A stretch of 64,000 nt of DNA. Origin: Paraeggerthella hongkongensis. GTDB taxonomy: Bacteria > Actinomycetota > Coriobacteriia > Coriobacteriales > Eggerthellaceae. The notes beneath the pieces were generated by a model, which saw only the letters and a program-made list of their open reading frames with translations, made no database searches and had not been told where the DNA came from. Positions within the stretch are counted from its first letter, which is position 1. Every line of letters begins with the position of its first letter. Made by a program: the position numbers and the translations under genes. The DNA lies in NCBI RefSeq assembly GCF_003340345.1, contig NZ_PPTQ01000001.1, positions 1 to 64,000 on the forward strand. Direction: 5' to 3'. Shown one piece after another: positions 8,448 through 16,862 of this stretch.

Positions 8448-8509
8448 CGCATTGTCGCCCGAAACGTACGGTTTCTGCGGCAAAACCGTACGTTTCGGGC
8501 GACAATGCG
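8448..8509. repeat. Perfect 27-bp palindrome with 8-nt loop
   Basis: Arms 8448-8474 and 8483-8509 are exact inverted copies, with the loop CTGCGGCA between. It lies 17 nt past the end of the second C39 peptidase gene and upstream of phoH, both on the minus strand. There is no T-run on either side, so it is not a standard terminator. The rest of the 188-nt intergenic space (8338-8525) holds the phoH promoter and nothing else I can name. Confidence 0.9.
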
Positions 8510-8525
8510 GTCTGCGGGACCGTCC

Positions 8526-9644
8526 CTAGGCCAGGCGGTACGCCCAGATCGCCTTGGTCTGGCCGATCACCTGGTCGATGCTCCACGTGCGATCCGAGCG
8601 CTGCGCCGAGTACGGATCGTTCACCTTGAGCGTGCCGTCGTCGGCGAGCCCCGTTACGACGAAGAAGTGGCCGTTGTCCGTGAAATCGCCGGGGCCGACG
8701 TTGCAGATGACCACCGCGCCGCTTTCGAGCGCGCTGCGCAGGCTGCCCGCATCGACCCCGATCGGCTGGCAGGACAGGCCGAGCGACGCCGCTTCGTTGG
8801 TCAAGAAGGACGAATCCGTGCCGTCGAAGGTGGCCATGTAGCCGCCCTGCTTCGCCCGAACGCCCATGTCGTAGGGCGACAGGTCGCTTTTGCCCGTCAA
8901 ACCCTGGTACACCATGGAAAGCGCCGTGGGACAGCACCCCGTAAGCGCGAACGTGGTCGAGCTGTACACGGTGAAGCCCCAGCGGCTGTCCCACTGGTAC
9001 AGCCGGGGCACCTCGCCTTTGCGCGCCTCGTCGCACGCCCCGGCTTCGCTGGCAGGATACGCGTCGGGGAACTGCCTGACGGAGGAAACGGCCTCGGGCT
9101 CGGTCGCCGCCAGTTTGAGCAGCTTGTACTGCACCGCTTCGCCGTCAACCGCGTACGCTTGGGGATGCGCGGCAATCCAAGCCGCATCGTCGCTGGTCTC
9201 GGCCGCTTTCACAAGCTGCGCGGTCAGGTCGTCTCCGAGTATCGCGGAAAGAGCCGCCTGGTCGATGGGATCTTTCTGCGGCTGCTGCGCTTCAGGGACA
9301 GGATCGGGAGCCGGCTCGTGCTGCTCGGCCGTGCAGCTTGCGCAGCTGCGAACGCCCACCACGGCCAGCACGATCAGGAGCACGGCCGCAAGCCCTGCAA
9401 GCAGGCGCTTCGGACCGAGTGCGCGGACGGCATTCGACACGGCATCGACGCCCGCAAGCAAGAGGTCGGCCGGCTTCGAACCATCATGATGCTGCCCGCC
9501 CGCACCTGCGCGGCGGGCTTGCCGACCATCGGGGCGCGACGACGCTTCGCGTGGCGGATGCGGGCCGGCCGCTTGCCCGTTGCGCCGTGCGGTTCGCTCT
9601 TCAAGCCGTTTGCGCGCTCGCTCGCGCGCCTCTTCGTCGGTCAT
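8526..9644 (-). CDS. Membrane-anchored C39-like cysteine peptidase, long form
   Basis: 372-residue paralogue of the peptidase at 1968-2711. A cytoplasmic, arginine-rich region (1-78) is followed by one membrane segment (about 80-100), a proline/acid-rich linker and a stalk, then the C39-like domain. Likely catalytic residues are C237 in LTGCCPTAL, H326 in GHFFVVTG and D343 in VNDPYS. The glycine after the catalytic cysteine, present in the paralogue, is a second cysteine here. Ends near a perfect palindrome. Substrate unknown; no bacteriocin or ABC exporter is nearby, so a role in leader-peptide processing is not supported. Confidence 0.85.
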   Translation of the reverse strand: MTDEEARERARKRLEERTARRNGQAAGPHPPREASSRPDGRQARRAGAGGQHHDGSKPADLLLAGVDAVSNAVRALGPKRLLAGLAAVLLIVLAVVGVRSCASCTAEQHEPAPDPVPEAQQPQKDPIDQAALSAILGDDLTAQLVKAAETSDDAAWIAAHPQAYAVDGEAVQYKLLKLAATEPEAVSSVRQFPDAYPASEAGACDEARKGEVPRLYQWDSRWGFTVYSSTTFALTGCCPTALSMVYQGLTGKSDLSPYDMGVRAKQGGYMATFDGTDSSFLTNEAASLGLSCQPIGVDAGSLRSALESGAVVICNVGPGDFTDNGHFFVVTGLADDGTLKVNDPYSAQRSDRTWSIDQVIGQTKAIWAYRLA

Positions 9645-9745
9645 GGCTTCCCCGTTTCGCGATCGTTATCGAAACAGAGTATACCGTTGCACCTGCGCGA
9701 ACGCCAGACGGAAGTCGGTCGTGCAGGACTTCCGCCAGCAGTTGG

Positions 9746-11020
9746 CTACAGAGCGACCTCGACGAGCGACCCGACTTGCGCGCCCGCAGGAGCGTCCACC
9801 TCGTGATAGCTTTCCGTCATGGCCACGCCGCCCTCTTCCACCAGGGCAAGCTCGACGGTTCCCACGCGACGGGCGCGGTCGGCGGCGCGCAGCTCGTCGC
9901 CGAGGGCGCGCAGGGCCGCGGCGCGCGACGCCTTGACCTCGGAAGTCACCTGGTCGTCGCGCGCAGCCGCCGGCGTTCCCTCGCGGCGCGAATAGGGAAA
10001 CACGTGAATCTTCGAGAAGCGGCAACGCCGCGCCACGGCAAGCGTCTCCTGGAACTCGGCATCGGTCTCGCCCGGAAAGCCCACGATGACGTCGGTCGAC
10101 AGGCTGATGCCGGGCACACTGGCGCGCAATCGGTCCACGAGCGCCTCGAAACGCCTCGCATCGTAAGGACGCGCCATCTCGCGCAGCACCTTGTTGCTAC
10201 CCGCCTGCAAGGGCAGGTGCAGATGGCGGCACACGCGACCCTGCGCAGAAGCCAGCAGCTCGATGAACGCCTCGTCAACGTCGCGCGGCTCGATGCTCGA
10301 CACGCGGAAGCGCACGGGAGGCGCGTCGGATTCGTGCAGGCCCGCCGTCTCGTCGAGCAGGCGGCGCAGCAGATCGGCCAGGCGCAACGCGCTTGGATCG
10401 CGCCGCGCGCCGTCGCGATACGACCCCAGGTTGATGCCGGTCAGCACGATCTCGCGCGCTCCGGCGCGTGCGAGCGATGTGCATTCGGCTGCCACGTCGT
10501 CGGCTGGACGACTGACGGCGCGACCGCGCGCCACGTGCACGATGCAGTACGTGCACGCGTTGTCGCATCCGTCTTGCACCTTCACGCCCACGCGCGTCCG
10601 AAAGCCTCGACCCAGCGGCAGCACCGAAGCAGGCGCAAGCTCGACGTCCCCTTCGCCCGCCTTGGCGACGCAAGGAACGGCGCCCGTATGATCCCATTGC
10701 CCTTGCTCGATCTGCTCCAGAAGCTGGCCCTTGCCCACGACGCACACGCGCGGATCCATGGCCTCGTACGTTGCGGCGTCGATGGCCACCGCGCACCCGG
10801 TAACCGCCACCACGGCTCGATCGTTGCAACGCAGCGCGCGCCGCACGGCCTTGCGCGTTTTCTTCTCGGCCTCGCCGGTAACGGTGCACGTGTTCACCAC
10901 GATCAAATCGGCTTCGCTTTCAGCAACGCAGGCCTGCCCTCGGGCAAGCAAGGCGGCGGCGAAGGAATCCGACTCGACCCGGTTCACCTTGCACCCCAGG
11001 TTCACCACGGCGAAGCTCAT
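9746..11020 (-). CDS. mtaB: tRNA (t6A37) methylthiotransferase MtaB
   Basis: Radical SAM enzyme that turns t6A37 into ms2t6A37 in tRNAs reading ANN codons. 424 residues: the N-terminal UPF0004 domain starts FAVVNLGCKVNRVESD with further cysteines in VNTCTV and VTGCA; the radical SAM CxxxCxxC is CDNACTYC; a TRAM-like end follows. The segment CKVNRVE is typical of MtaB rather than MiaB. ATG at 11020 follows CGAAAGGGAC and overlaps the rsmE stop by 4 nt (ATGA), so translation is coupled. Confidence 0.93.
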   Translation of the reverse strand: MSFAVVNLGCKVNRVESDSFAAALLARGQACVAESEADLIVVNTCTVTGEAEKKTRKAVRRALRCNDRAVVAVTGCAVAIDAATYEAMDPRVCVVGKGQLLEQIEQGQWDHTGAVPCVAKAGEGDVELAPASVLPLGRGFRTRVGVKVQDGCDNACTYCIVHVARGRAVSRPADDVAAECTSLARAGAREIVLTGINLGSYRDGARRDPSALRLADLLRRLLDETAGLHESDAPPVRFRVSSIEPRDVDEAFIELLASAQGRVCRHLHLPLQAGSNKVLREMARPYDARRFEALVDRLRASVPGISLSTDVIVGFPGETDAEFQETLAVARRCRFSKIHVFPYSRREGTPAAARDDQVTSEVKASRAAALRALGDELRAADRARRVGTVELALVEEGGVAMTESYHEVDAPAGAQVGSLVEVAL

Positions 11021-11961
11021 AGCAGTCCCTTTCGAGGAGCACGGGCGGGATCGAGCGTCCGGCGGCCCGCTTCCCCGGCTTCGCCCGCCTGCTCGGGCGC
11101 ACGGGCGGACTCGCCCTCGGAGGCGCCGTTCGGCAACGGATCCGCCCCGTCGCCCGCATCGCCCCGGTCGCTTGCCGCTGCCATGCGACCCAGCTCGTAG
11201 AGCACGAGTGCCGGCGCCACGATGCCCGCCGTTTCCGTACGCAGAATGGAAGGTCCCAGCGTGACCAGCGCCGAAGAAGGGTTGCATTCCAGAAGCGCAT
11301 CCACCTCGCGCTGCGTCAAGCCGCCTTCCGGGCCAACCACCACGACGATGCGCGCCTCGTCGGCCGGCATGCCGTTGCGCATGAGGCCGCGTGCGATCGC
11401 GTCCTCCAAGCGCGCCGTCTGCGGAGCCTCTTCCCAGCAGATCAGCACCGCAGTCGCGTTTTTCGCGAACGCGCACGCCTCGGCAAGCGACAAAGGCGCG
11501 CTCACCTCGGGAACCGCTCGCTGGCCCGACTGCATGGCGGCGCTTTTGGCGATGGCACGCCAACGCTCCGCCTTGGACGCAGCCTTTTTCGCATCCAGCT
11601 TGACGATGGAGCGCTCGCATGAAAGCGGGACGAACCCGCTCACTCCCAGCTCGGTCGCGTGGCGCACGACCGTTTCCATCTTGTCCCCCTTGGCAAGGCC
11701 CTGCACGAGCACAACCGAGGGCCCGTTGGAGCCGCGCTCGAACCGCTGGGCTACGCGCACCAGGGGAATCTGGTCGGAAAACGACACGATCTCGCATTCG
11801 AAATAGTCCTGCGCGGCATCCACCACGGCAATGTGCTCGCCCGGAGCAAGGCGCAGCACGCGCGCATGCTTGGCATCGTCGCGTGCCAAGCGCAACGGGA
11901 AGGACTCGGCGGACTCGTCGGCGATCACCTGGTCGTGCAGGTAGAAATGTGGCAGGGACAT
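11017..11961 (-). CDS. rsmE: 16S rRNA (uracil1498-N3)-methyltransferase RsmE
   Basis: SPOUT-class methyltransferase for U1498 of 16S rRNA. The PUA-like N-terminus (HFYLHDQVI) and SPOUT signatures (VVVGPEGGLTQREV and LGPSILRTETA) are clear. 314 residues against about 245 in most relatives: the extra 60 or so form a C-terminal tail rich in Gly, Ala, Glu and Arg with no recognisable fold. ATG at 11961 chosen (MSLPHFYL) with GAGG 8 nt upstream; the open frame before it is not RsmE-like. Downstream of dnaJ, a common neighbour. Confidence 0.93.
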   Translation of the reverse strand: MSLPHFYLHDQVIADESAESFPLRLARDDAKHARVLRLAPGEHIAVVDAAQDYFECEIVSFSDQIPLVRVAQRFERGSNGPSVVLVQGLAKGDKMETVVRHATELGVSGFVPLSCERSIVKLDAKKAASKAERWRAIAKSAAMQSGQRAVPEVSAPLSLAEACAFAKNATAVLICWEEAPQTARLEDAIARGLMRNGMPADEARIVVVVGPEGGLTQREVDALLECNPSSALVTLGPSILRTETAGIVAPALVLYELGRMAAASDRGDAGDGADPLPNGASEGESARAPEQAGEAGEAGRRTLDPARAPRKGLL

Positions 11962-12032
11962 ACGGGGAACCTCGCAGGTCGAACGGTCGCAGGGTGATAC
12001 AAGTGGGCGCATCGGCCGGCAGGCCGACGATC

Positions 12033-13169
12033 CTACTGGAACGCGTCGCGCAGTTTCTGCAACGGCGTGCGCTCGTCGGCCACGTCCTCGCCCATCTCCT
12101 CGGCCAGCTGCTCCAAAAGCTCGCGCTGCTTCTTGGTGACCTTCTTGGGCACCTGCACGTTCACATGCACGAACATGTCGCCGCGCGCGTCGCTGCGGAA
12201 GCGCGGCATGCCGCAGCCCTTCACGCGCACCACCTGCTCGTTCTGGCAGCCTTCGGGAATGCGAACCTGCACCTTCTCGTCCTCGAAGATGCCGTCGATC
12301 TCGATTTCCGAACCGAGCGTTGCCTGCACGATGGACACGTTCGCACGCGCGTGCAGGTTGTCGCCATCGCGTTCGAAGAACTCATGCGGCTGGATGCGGC
12401 AGGTTACGATCAGGTCGCCCGGACGCGCGCCGTGCATGCCCGCTTCGCCGAATCCGGACAGGCGAAGCTGCTGGGAATCGCGGATGCCCACGGGAACCTC
12501 CACGGTCACGCGCTGGCGGTCGGGCACGCGGCCCTGGCCCTCGCATTCCGGGCACGGGTTCTCGATGGTATGGCCAGTGCCGCCGCAGGTCTTGCACGTG
12601 GTGGCCGTCTGCATGTCGCCCAAGAACGTACGCTGCACGGTGACCACGCGGCCCTGTCCGTTGCAATCGGGGCACACGACCTCGCGACCGTCGGGGCCCA
12701 AGCCCGAGCCATCGCAGTCGGGGCACGGAGCCAGGCGGTCGTACACGATCTCCTTCTTGGCTCCAGCGGCCACTTCCTCAAGCGTCAGGCGCAAGCCGAC
12801 GCCCATGTCGCGGCCTTCGCGGCGCTGGGGCGCATGGCCGGCGGCCTGCCCGCCGAAGAACGAACTGAAGATGTCGCCCATGCCGAAGCCGCCGCCGAAC
12901 AGATCCTCGAAGTCCACGTAACCGCCGCCGTAGGGGTTGCCGCCGCCCGCCGCGCCCGGCATGGTCCCGAACCGGTCGTACTGCGCGCGCTTCGCCGGAT
13001 CGGACAGCACGTCGTACGCCTCGTTGAGCTCTTTGAACTGGTCCTCGGCATCGGGGGCCTTGTTTACATCGGGGTGCAGCTCGCGCGCGCGGCGGCGAAA
13101 CGCTTTCTTGATCTCGTCTTCGTTCGCGTCCCGCGACACTCCCAGAACTTCGTACAGATCCTTGGCCAT
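12033..13169 (-). CDS. dnaJ: Chaperone protein DnaJ
   Basis: Hsp40 co-chaperone. 378 residues: a J-domain with the HPD motif (ELHPDVNK), a glycine/phenylalanine linker ([11 protein letters not shown]), four CxxCxGxG zinc motifs ([32 protein letters not shown]) and the C-terminal substrate-binding domains. Type I DnaJ. It follows hrcA by 75 nt that carry a hairpin. dnaK and grpE are not in this window, so the partner Hsp70 is encoded elsewhere. Confidence 0.97.
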   Translation of the reverse strand: MAKDLYEVLGVSRDANEDEIKKAFRRRARELHPDVNKAPDAEDQFKELNEAYDVLSDPAKRAQYDRFGTMPGAAGGGNPYGGGYVDFEDLFGGGFGMGDIFSSFFGGQAAGHAPQRREGRDMGVGLRLTLEEVAAGAKKEIVYDRLAPCPDCDGSGLGPDGREVVCPDCNGQGRVVTVQRTFLGDMQTATTCKTCGGTGHTIENPCPECEGQGRVPDRQRVTVEVPVGIRDSQQLRLSGFGEAGMHGARPGDLIVTCRIQPHEFFERDGDNLHARANVSIVQATLGSEIEIDGIFEDEKVQVRIPEGCQNEQVVRVKGCGMPRFRSDARGDMFVHVNVQVPKKVTKKQRELLEQLAEEMGEDVADERTPLQKLRDAFQ

Positions 13170-13192
13170 CTGTCGTTGAAACCTTTCTTCAC

Positions 13193-13218
13193 CAGCGGAA
13201 GGACCGCCCCTTCCGCTG
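13193..13218. terminator. Intercistronic hairpin between hrcA and dnaJ
   Basis: A perfect 10-bp stem (CAGCGGAAGG / CCTTCCGCTG) with a 6-nt loop. For minus-strand transcripts no T-run follows, so it may process or partly stop the hrcA-dnaJ mRNA. A T-run follows on the plus side. Confidence 0.5.
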
Positions 13219-13244
13219 CACTCGTTTTTGCTTCTACCTAACTG

Positions 13245-14258
13245 CTATACGTCTTCGAGCGCGGAGCTTGCTATGCGCACCGCGCGGATAACCTTCGAGT
13301 AGTCCATGCGCGTAGGGCCTACCACGGCCACCACGCCGGCAGACTCGCCCCGTCCGTACCGGCTTGCCACCACCGACACGCCCGAAAGCGCCGCCGCATC
13401 GTTTTCGCTGCCGATGCGCACGCTTGGAACGCCGGCAGCCTGACGGGACGCCTCGTCCATGATCTGCAGGAGCACCGTGTCGTCCTCGAGCACTTGCATG
13501 ACGGGCAGCAACGCCTGCGACTGGCTGAATTCAGGCTGGCTGAGCAGCGAGCTTACGCCTAGGCGATGCGCGCGCGACTGCTCGCTTTCCTGCAAGCACG
13601 ACAGCACCTCGTCGAGCGCCATGCGCACGAGCGGGTCGCGAAACGCCTCGACCATGCCCTGCCCCAGCCCGTCTTCGATTTCCTGGAGCGACTTGCCCGT
13701 GAAGACGTCGCTCAGGAAATGCTGCACGTGCGCCAGATCGTCGCCCGAAACCTCTTCGGCGAACTCCATCTGGCGGTTGAACACCTGGCCGTCTTCGGTC
13801 ACCAGCACCACGAGCGCCCTCATGGACGACAGCGATATCAGGGAAAGCTGCTTGATATGCAGGTTGAGGACCGAGGGGGCGATCACGATGGAAAGGCAGT
13901 CGGTCAAGCGCGTCAGAGCCGACGACGTCTGCTCGAGCAGGGCGTCCAGCTCGCTTGCGCTGCGGCGCAGCTGGTCCACCACAGGGCTGTAACGATCATC
14001 GTCGCCCGCAAGGTCGGTCTGCAGCAGGTTGTCGACGAACGCACGGTACCCGTGATCGGTCGGGATGCGCCCCGCCGACGTGTGCGGCTGCGCGATGTAG
14101 CCGCCGTCCTCGAGAACCGACAGCTCGTTGCGCACCGTCGCGGGGCTCACGCCCAGCTGGTAGCGCTCCGTCAACGTGCGCGAGCCCACCGGCAGAGCGC
14201 GCGCGACGTATTCTTCGATGAGGGCTGCAAGCACCCTTTGCCTTCGATCCGAAAGCAC
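13245..14258 (-). CDS. hrcA: Heat-inducible transcription repressor HrcA
   Basis: Repressor of class I heat-shock genes through CIRCE. 337 residues: an N-terminal winged helix (ERYQLGVSPATVRNELSVLEDGGYI is the HTH region), a GAF-like core and the C-terminal dimerisation part (VVGPTRMDYSKVIRAV). The GTG at 14258 is preceded by GGAAAGGTGGAG; longer in-frame starts up to 14330 would remove this site. A CIRCE operator lies upstream, which indicates autoregulation of hrcA-dnaJ and perhaps the downstream rsmE-mtaB. Confidence 0.96.
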   Translation of the reverse strand: MLSDRRQRVLAALIEEYVARALPVGSRTLTERYQLGVSPATVRNELSVLEDGGYIAQPHTSAGRIPTDHGYRAFVDNLLQTDLAGDDDRYSPVVDQLRRSASELDALLEQTSSALTRLTDCLSIVIAPSVLNLHIKQLSLISLSSMRALVVLVTEDGQVFNRQMEFAEEVSGDDLAHVQHFLSDVFTGKSLQEIEDGLGQGMVEAFRDPLVRMALDEVLSCLQESEQSRAHRLGVSSLLSQPEFSQSQALLPVMQVLEDDTVLLQIMDEASRQAAGVPSVRIGSENDAAALSGVSVVASRYGRGESAGVVAVVGPTRMDYSKVIRAVRIASSALEDV

Positions 14259-14339
14259 GCTTCTCCACCTTTCCTCTCTCTTCCACCGCTCAAGCCGCCG
14301 CTTCATCGGCACCAGGCGATGCGATACCAACGTGTCATT

Positions 14340-14366
14340 TTAGCAGCCGATGCAAGAGAGTGCTAA
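14340..14366 (-). promoter_or_regulatory. CIRCE operator
   Basis: On the minus strand: TTAGCACTC, 9-nt spacer, GGCTGCTAA. The consensus is TTAGCACTC-N9-GAGTGCTAA; the first half is perfect, the second has two changes. It lies about 80 nt upstream of the hrcA start and is the binding site of HrcA. Confidence 0.9.
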
Positions 14367-14536
14367 AAAAGGTGACAATTATGGAGAATCTCAACGGAAG
14401 CGTCACAGAACGCGGCGGCTCGCCGCCAAATCGGAGCCGCCGGAAGGCAGACGACCGCGAACGTGGGCGCAAATCGGGACCTGCGACACCGTCGAGCACG
14501 AAGACGCCGAGGTGCGGATCGCTCCCCTCGAGGCGC

Positions 14537-15649
14537 TTACGGAGCCAGATCGAACAGGTCCCCGTACAGCTCGTTGCCGCAAAGCCACCCGCGTTCCGTG
14601 GGTCGCCAGCGACCGCCTTCGTGAACGACCAGGCCCCGGTCTTCCAGGTCGGCAAGCGTTTCGCCTACCCGCGGCAGCAGCCCCGCCGCGCGTTCAACGC
14701 GCGCGTCGGACACGCCGCGCGTCATGCGCATGCCCAGCATGAGGTCTTCCGCCGCCATTTGGCGCGCATCAAGATCGTCGGTGACCGCGCCGTCCTTCAC
14801 CCGCATGCGCCGCTCGGCGTTCTGCGTCATGGTGGCGGCGCTGCGGCCCAGGCCCAGGTAGGGCACGCCCGTCCAGTACGCGATGTTGTGGCGGCACGCG
14901 AAGCCCGGCCGCGCGTAGCTGGCCACCTCGTACCGCTCGAAGCCGGCTTCGGTCAGAACCCGCGCGGCGATCTCCATGTGCGAGGCCTCCACGTCGTCGT
15001 CGACCTCGTCCAACTCGCCCGCCAGAACAGCCGCGTCGAACGGCGTGTGCGGCTCGACGATGAGGGGGTACACGCTCACATGGGTCGCCCCGAGCGCAAC
15101 GGCCTCGCGCACGCTCGCCTCGAAGCTAACGTCGCTCTGGCCCGGGATGCCGCACATCAAGTCCACGCTGACGTTTTCGAACCGGGTCAGCGCCGCTTCG
15201 ATGGCCCGACGCGCATCGTCGGCGGAATGCGCGCGACCGAGCGTGCGCAGCACCTCGTCGTCGAAGCTCTGCACGCCGATGGACAGCCGGTTCACGCCCA
15301 GCGCCCAGATGTCGCGCACCATGCGCTCGGTCAGGCTTTCGGGGTTCGCTTCCATGGTGCATTCCACGTCGGGCTCGAGCCGCATGGACAAGGACAGCGT
15401 GTACAGCAGCATCGACAAGCGCGAAAGGCCCAGATGGCTCGGGGTCCCTCCGCCGAGGTACACCGTTTCGACGGAGCCCAGCTCGCCTTCTTTCGCCTTG
15501 CGACGAACTTGAAGCACCAAGTCGTCCACGTACGCGTCGATCTCCGGCGCATCCGTCGGCACCGCCGCCGTGGCGAAGTCACAGTATCCGCACCGCTTCA
15601 CGCAGAACGGCAGGTGCAGGTACAGCGCGCGATACGGATCATGAGGCAT
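14537..15649 (-). CDS. hemW: Radical SAM heme chaperone HemW
   Basis: 370-residue HemN-like radical SAM protein. The cluster motif is CVKRCGYCDF: three cysteines followed by phenylalanine where HemN has a fourth cysteine. That pattern marks HemW, a heme-binding chaperone, rather than coproporphyrinogen dehydrogenase. Also visible are LGGGTPSHLG and the C-terminal HemN domain. ATG at 15649 overlaps the end of dusB by 11 nt, so the two are translationally coupled. Confidence 0.93.
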   Translation of the reverse strand: MPHDPYRALYLHLPFCVKRCGYCDFATAAVPTDAPEIDAYVDDLVLQVRRKAKEGELGSVETVYLGGGTPSHLGLSRLSMLLYTLSLSMRLEPDVECTMEANPESLTERMVRDIWALGVNRLSIGVQSFDDEVLRTLGRAHSADDARRAIEAALTRFENVSVDLMCGIPGQSDVSFEASVREAVALGATHVSVYPLIVEPHTPFDAAVLAGELDEVDDDVEASHMEIAARVLTEAGFERYEVASYARPGFACRHNIAYWTGVPYLGLGRSAATMTQNAERRMRVKDGAVTDDLDARQMAAEDLMLGMRMTRGVSDARVERAAGLLPRVGETLADLEDRGLVVHEGGRWRPTERGWLCGNELYGDLFDLAP

Positions 15650-16610
15650 GATGGGCCCTTTCCAGCAACTCGTCGAACACCCGGTCGAAGTCCTCCACGG
15701 TCACGCAGGCGTTGATCTTCCCGCGCGCCGACGCCGCGCCCGGCAGGCCGGCCAGATACCACATGGCGTGCTTGCGCATGCGCACGATGTTCTTGCCCTC
15801 GCGCTCGGAAAGCAGCCGCGCATGACGTCGCGCCATGGCTATGCGCTCGTCTACGTTCGGCATCGCAGGCTCGGCGCGCCCGGCAAGCGCCGCCTTCGCC
15901 TGCGCGAACAACCAGGGGTTCCCCTCTGCCGCGCGGGCGATCATCACGGCGTCGCAGCCCGTGCGCTCGACCATGGCCGCCGCGTCGCAACCGCGCTTCA
16001 CGTCGCCGTTGCCGATCACCGCAACGCTTACGGCCTCCTTGACGCGGGAGATCACGCCCCAATCGGCGCTGCCGCGGTACAGCTGCTCGGCGAACCGTCC
16101 GTGCACGGCCACGGCCGCCGCGCCCGCGTCTTCCATGCGGCGCGCGAACTCGGGGGCGCTTTCATCGCCCATCGCCCAACCGCGGCGGAACTTCACCGTC
16201 ACCGGGTGCTCCACGGCATCCGCCACGGACCGCACGATGCGCGCCGCCAGCGCAGGATCCTTCATGAGGGCCGAGCCGTCGCCCTTCGTGACGATCTTGC
16301 GCGCCGGGCAGCCCATGTTGATGTCGAGGTAGGCAAGGCTCTCCCCCATTTCCTGCTCGATCCACCCGGCCTGCGCCGCCATCGTATCGGGTTCGTGCCC
16401 GAACAGCTGGACGGCCACCTGGTCCTCGCCCGCGGCCAGGTGAAGCAGGTGGCGCGTCTTCTCGTTCGCATACGAGAGCCCTTTTGCCGACACCATTTCA
16501 GTGTACGTGAGATCGGCGCCCTGCTCGCGGCAGAGCGTCCTGAACGCCTCGTCGCTCACGCCCGCCATGGGCGCGAGCAGCAGGCGGTGCTTTTGGAAAA
16601 AATCGTGCAT
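15639..16610 (-). CDS. dusB: tRNA-dihydrouridine synthase
   Basis: FMN enzyme that reduces uridines in tRNA. 323 residues: an FMN barrel starting LLLAPMAGVSDEAFR, the catalytic cysteine in DINMGCPARKIV, and the phosphate-binding parts VKFRRGW, VHGRFAEQLY and IGNGDV. DusB-type by length and motifs. ATG at 16610 follows AAAAGG. Between a small membrane protein gene and hemW in one minus-strand transcript. Confidence 0.93.
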   Translation of the reverse strand: MHDFFQKHRLLLAPMAGVSDEAFRTLCREQGADLTYTEMVSAKGLSYANEKTRHLLHLAAGEDQVAVQLFGHEPDTMAAQAGWIEQEMGESLAYLDINMGCPARKIVTKGDGSALMKDPALAARIVRSVADAVEHPVTVKFRRGWAMGDESAPEFARRMEDAGAAAVAVHGRFAEQLYRGSADWGVISRVKEAVSVAVIGNGDVKRGCDAAAMVERTGCDAVMIARAAEGNPWLFAQAKAALAGRAEPAMPNVDERIAMARRHARLLSEREGKNIVRMRKHAMWYLAGLPGAASARGKINACVTVEDFDRVFDELLERAHHAS

Positions 16611-16643
16611 GATGCCTTTTCGCTCGTTGGAGACGGCCGCGAG

Positions 16644-16841
16644 CTACATGCTGGACAGAATGTCGAGCGCGCTTATGCCCGCGAATATGAACAGGACGAC
16701 CAGAGCCACAACCGCGAACAGGCACCCGCAGCCGACTGCAGCCTTCGCGCCGCTGCCCATGCCGGCCGGCTGCTGCGCGGCCTTCTTATCGTTGAAGGGA
16801 TCGTCCAGCCAGTCGAACTCTTCTGTATCCTTACGTGCCAT
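16644..16841 (-). CDS. Small single-pass membrane protein, unknown
   Basis: 65 residues. The N-terminal half is hydrophilic (acidic, FDWLDDPFND), then a glycine/cysteine turn (VGCGCLF) and one membrane helix (about 40-60). No family recognised. It fits neatly between lepA (21 nt away) and dusB (33 nt away) on the same strand, and its coding look is good, so it is probably real. Confidence 0.65.
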   Translation of the reverse strand: MARKDTEEFDWLDDPFNDKKAAQQPAGMGSGAKAAVGCGCLFAVVALVVLFIFAGISALDILSSM

Positions 16842-16862
16842 GCAACCTCCTCGGGCTTTCGA

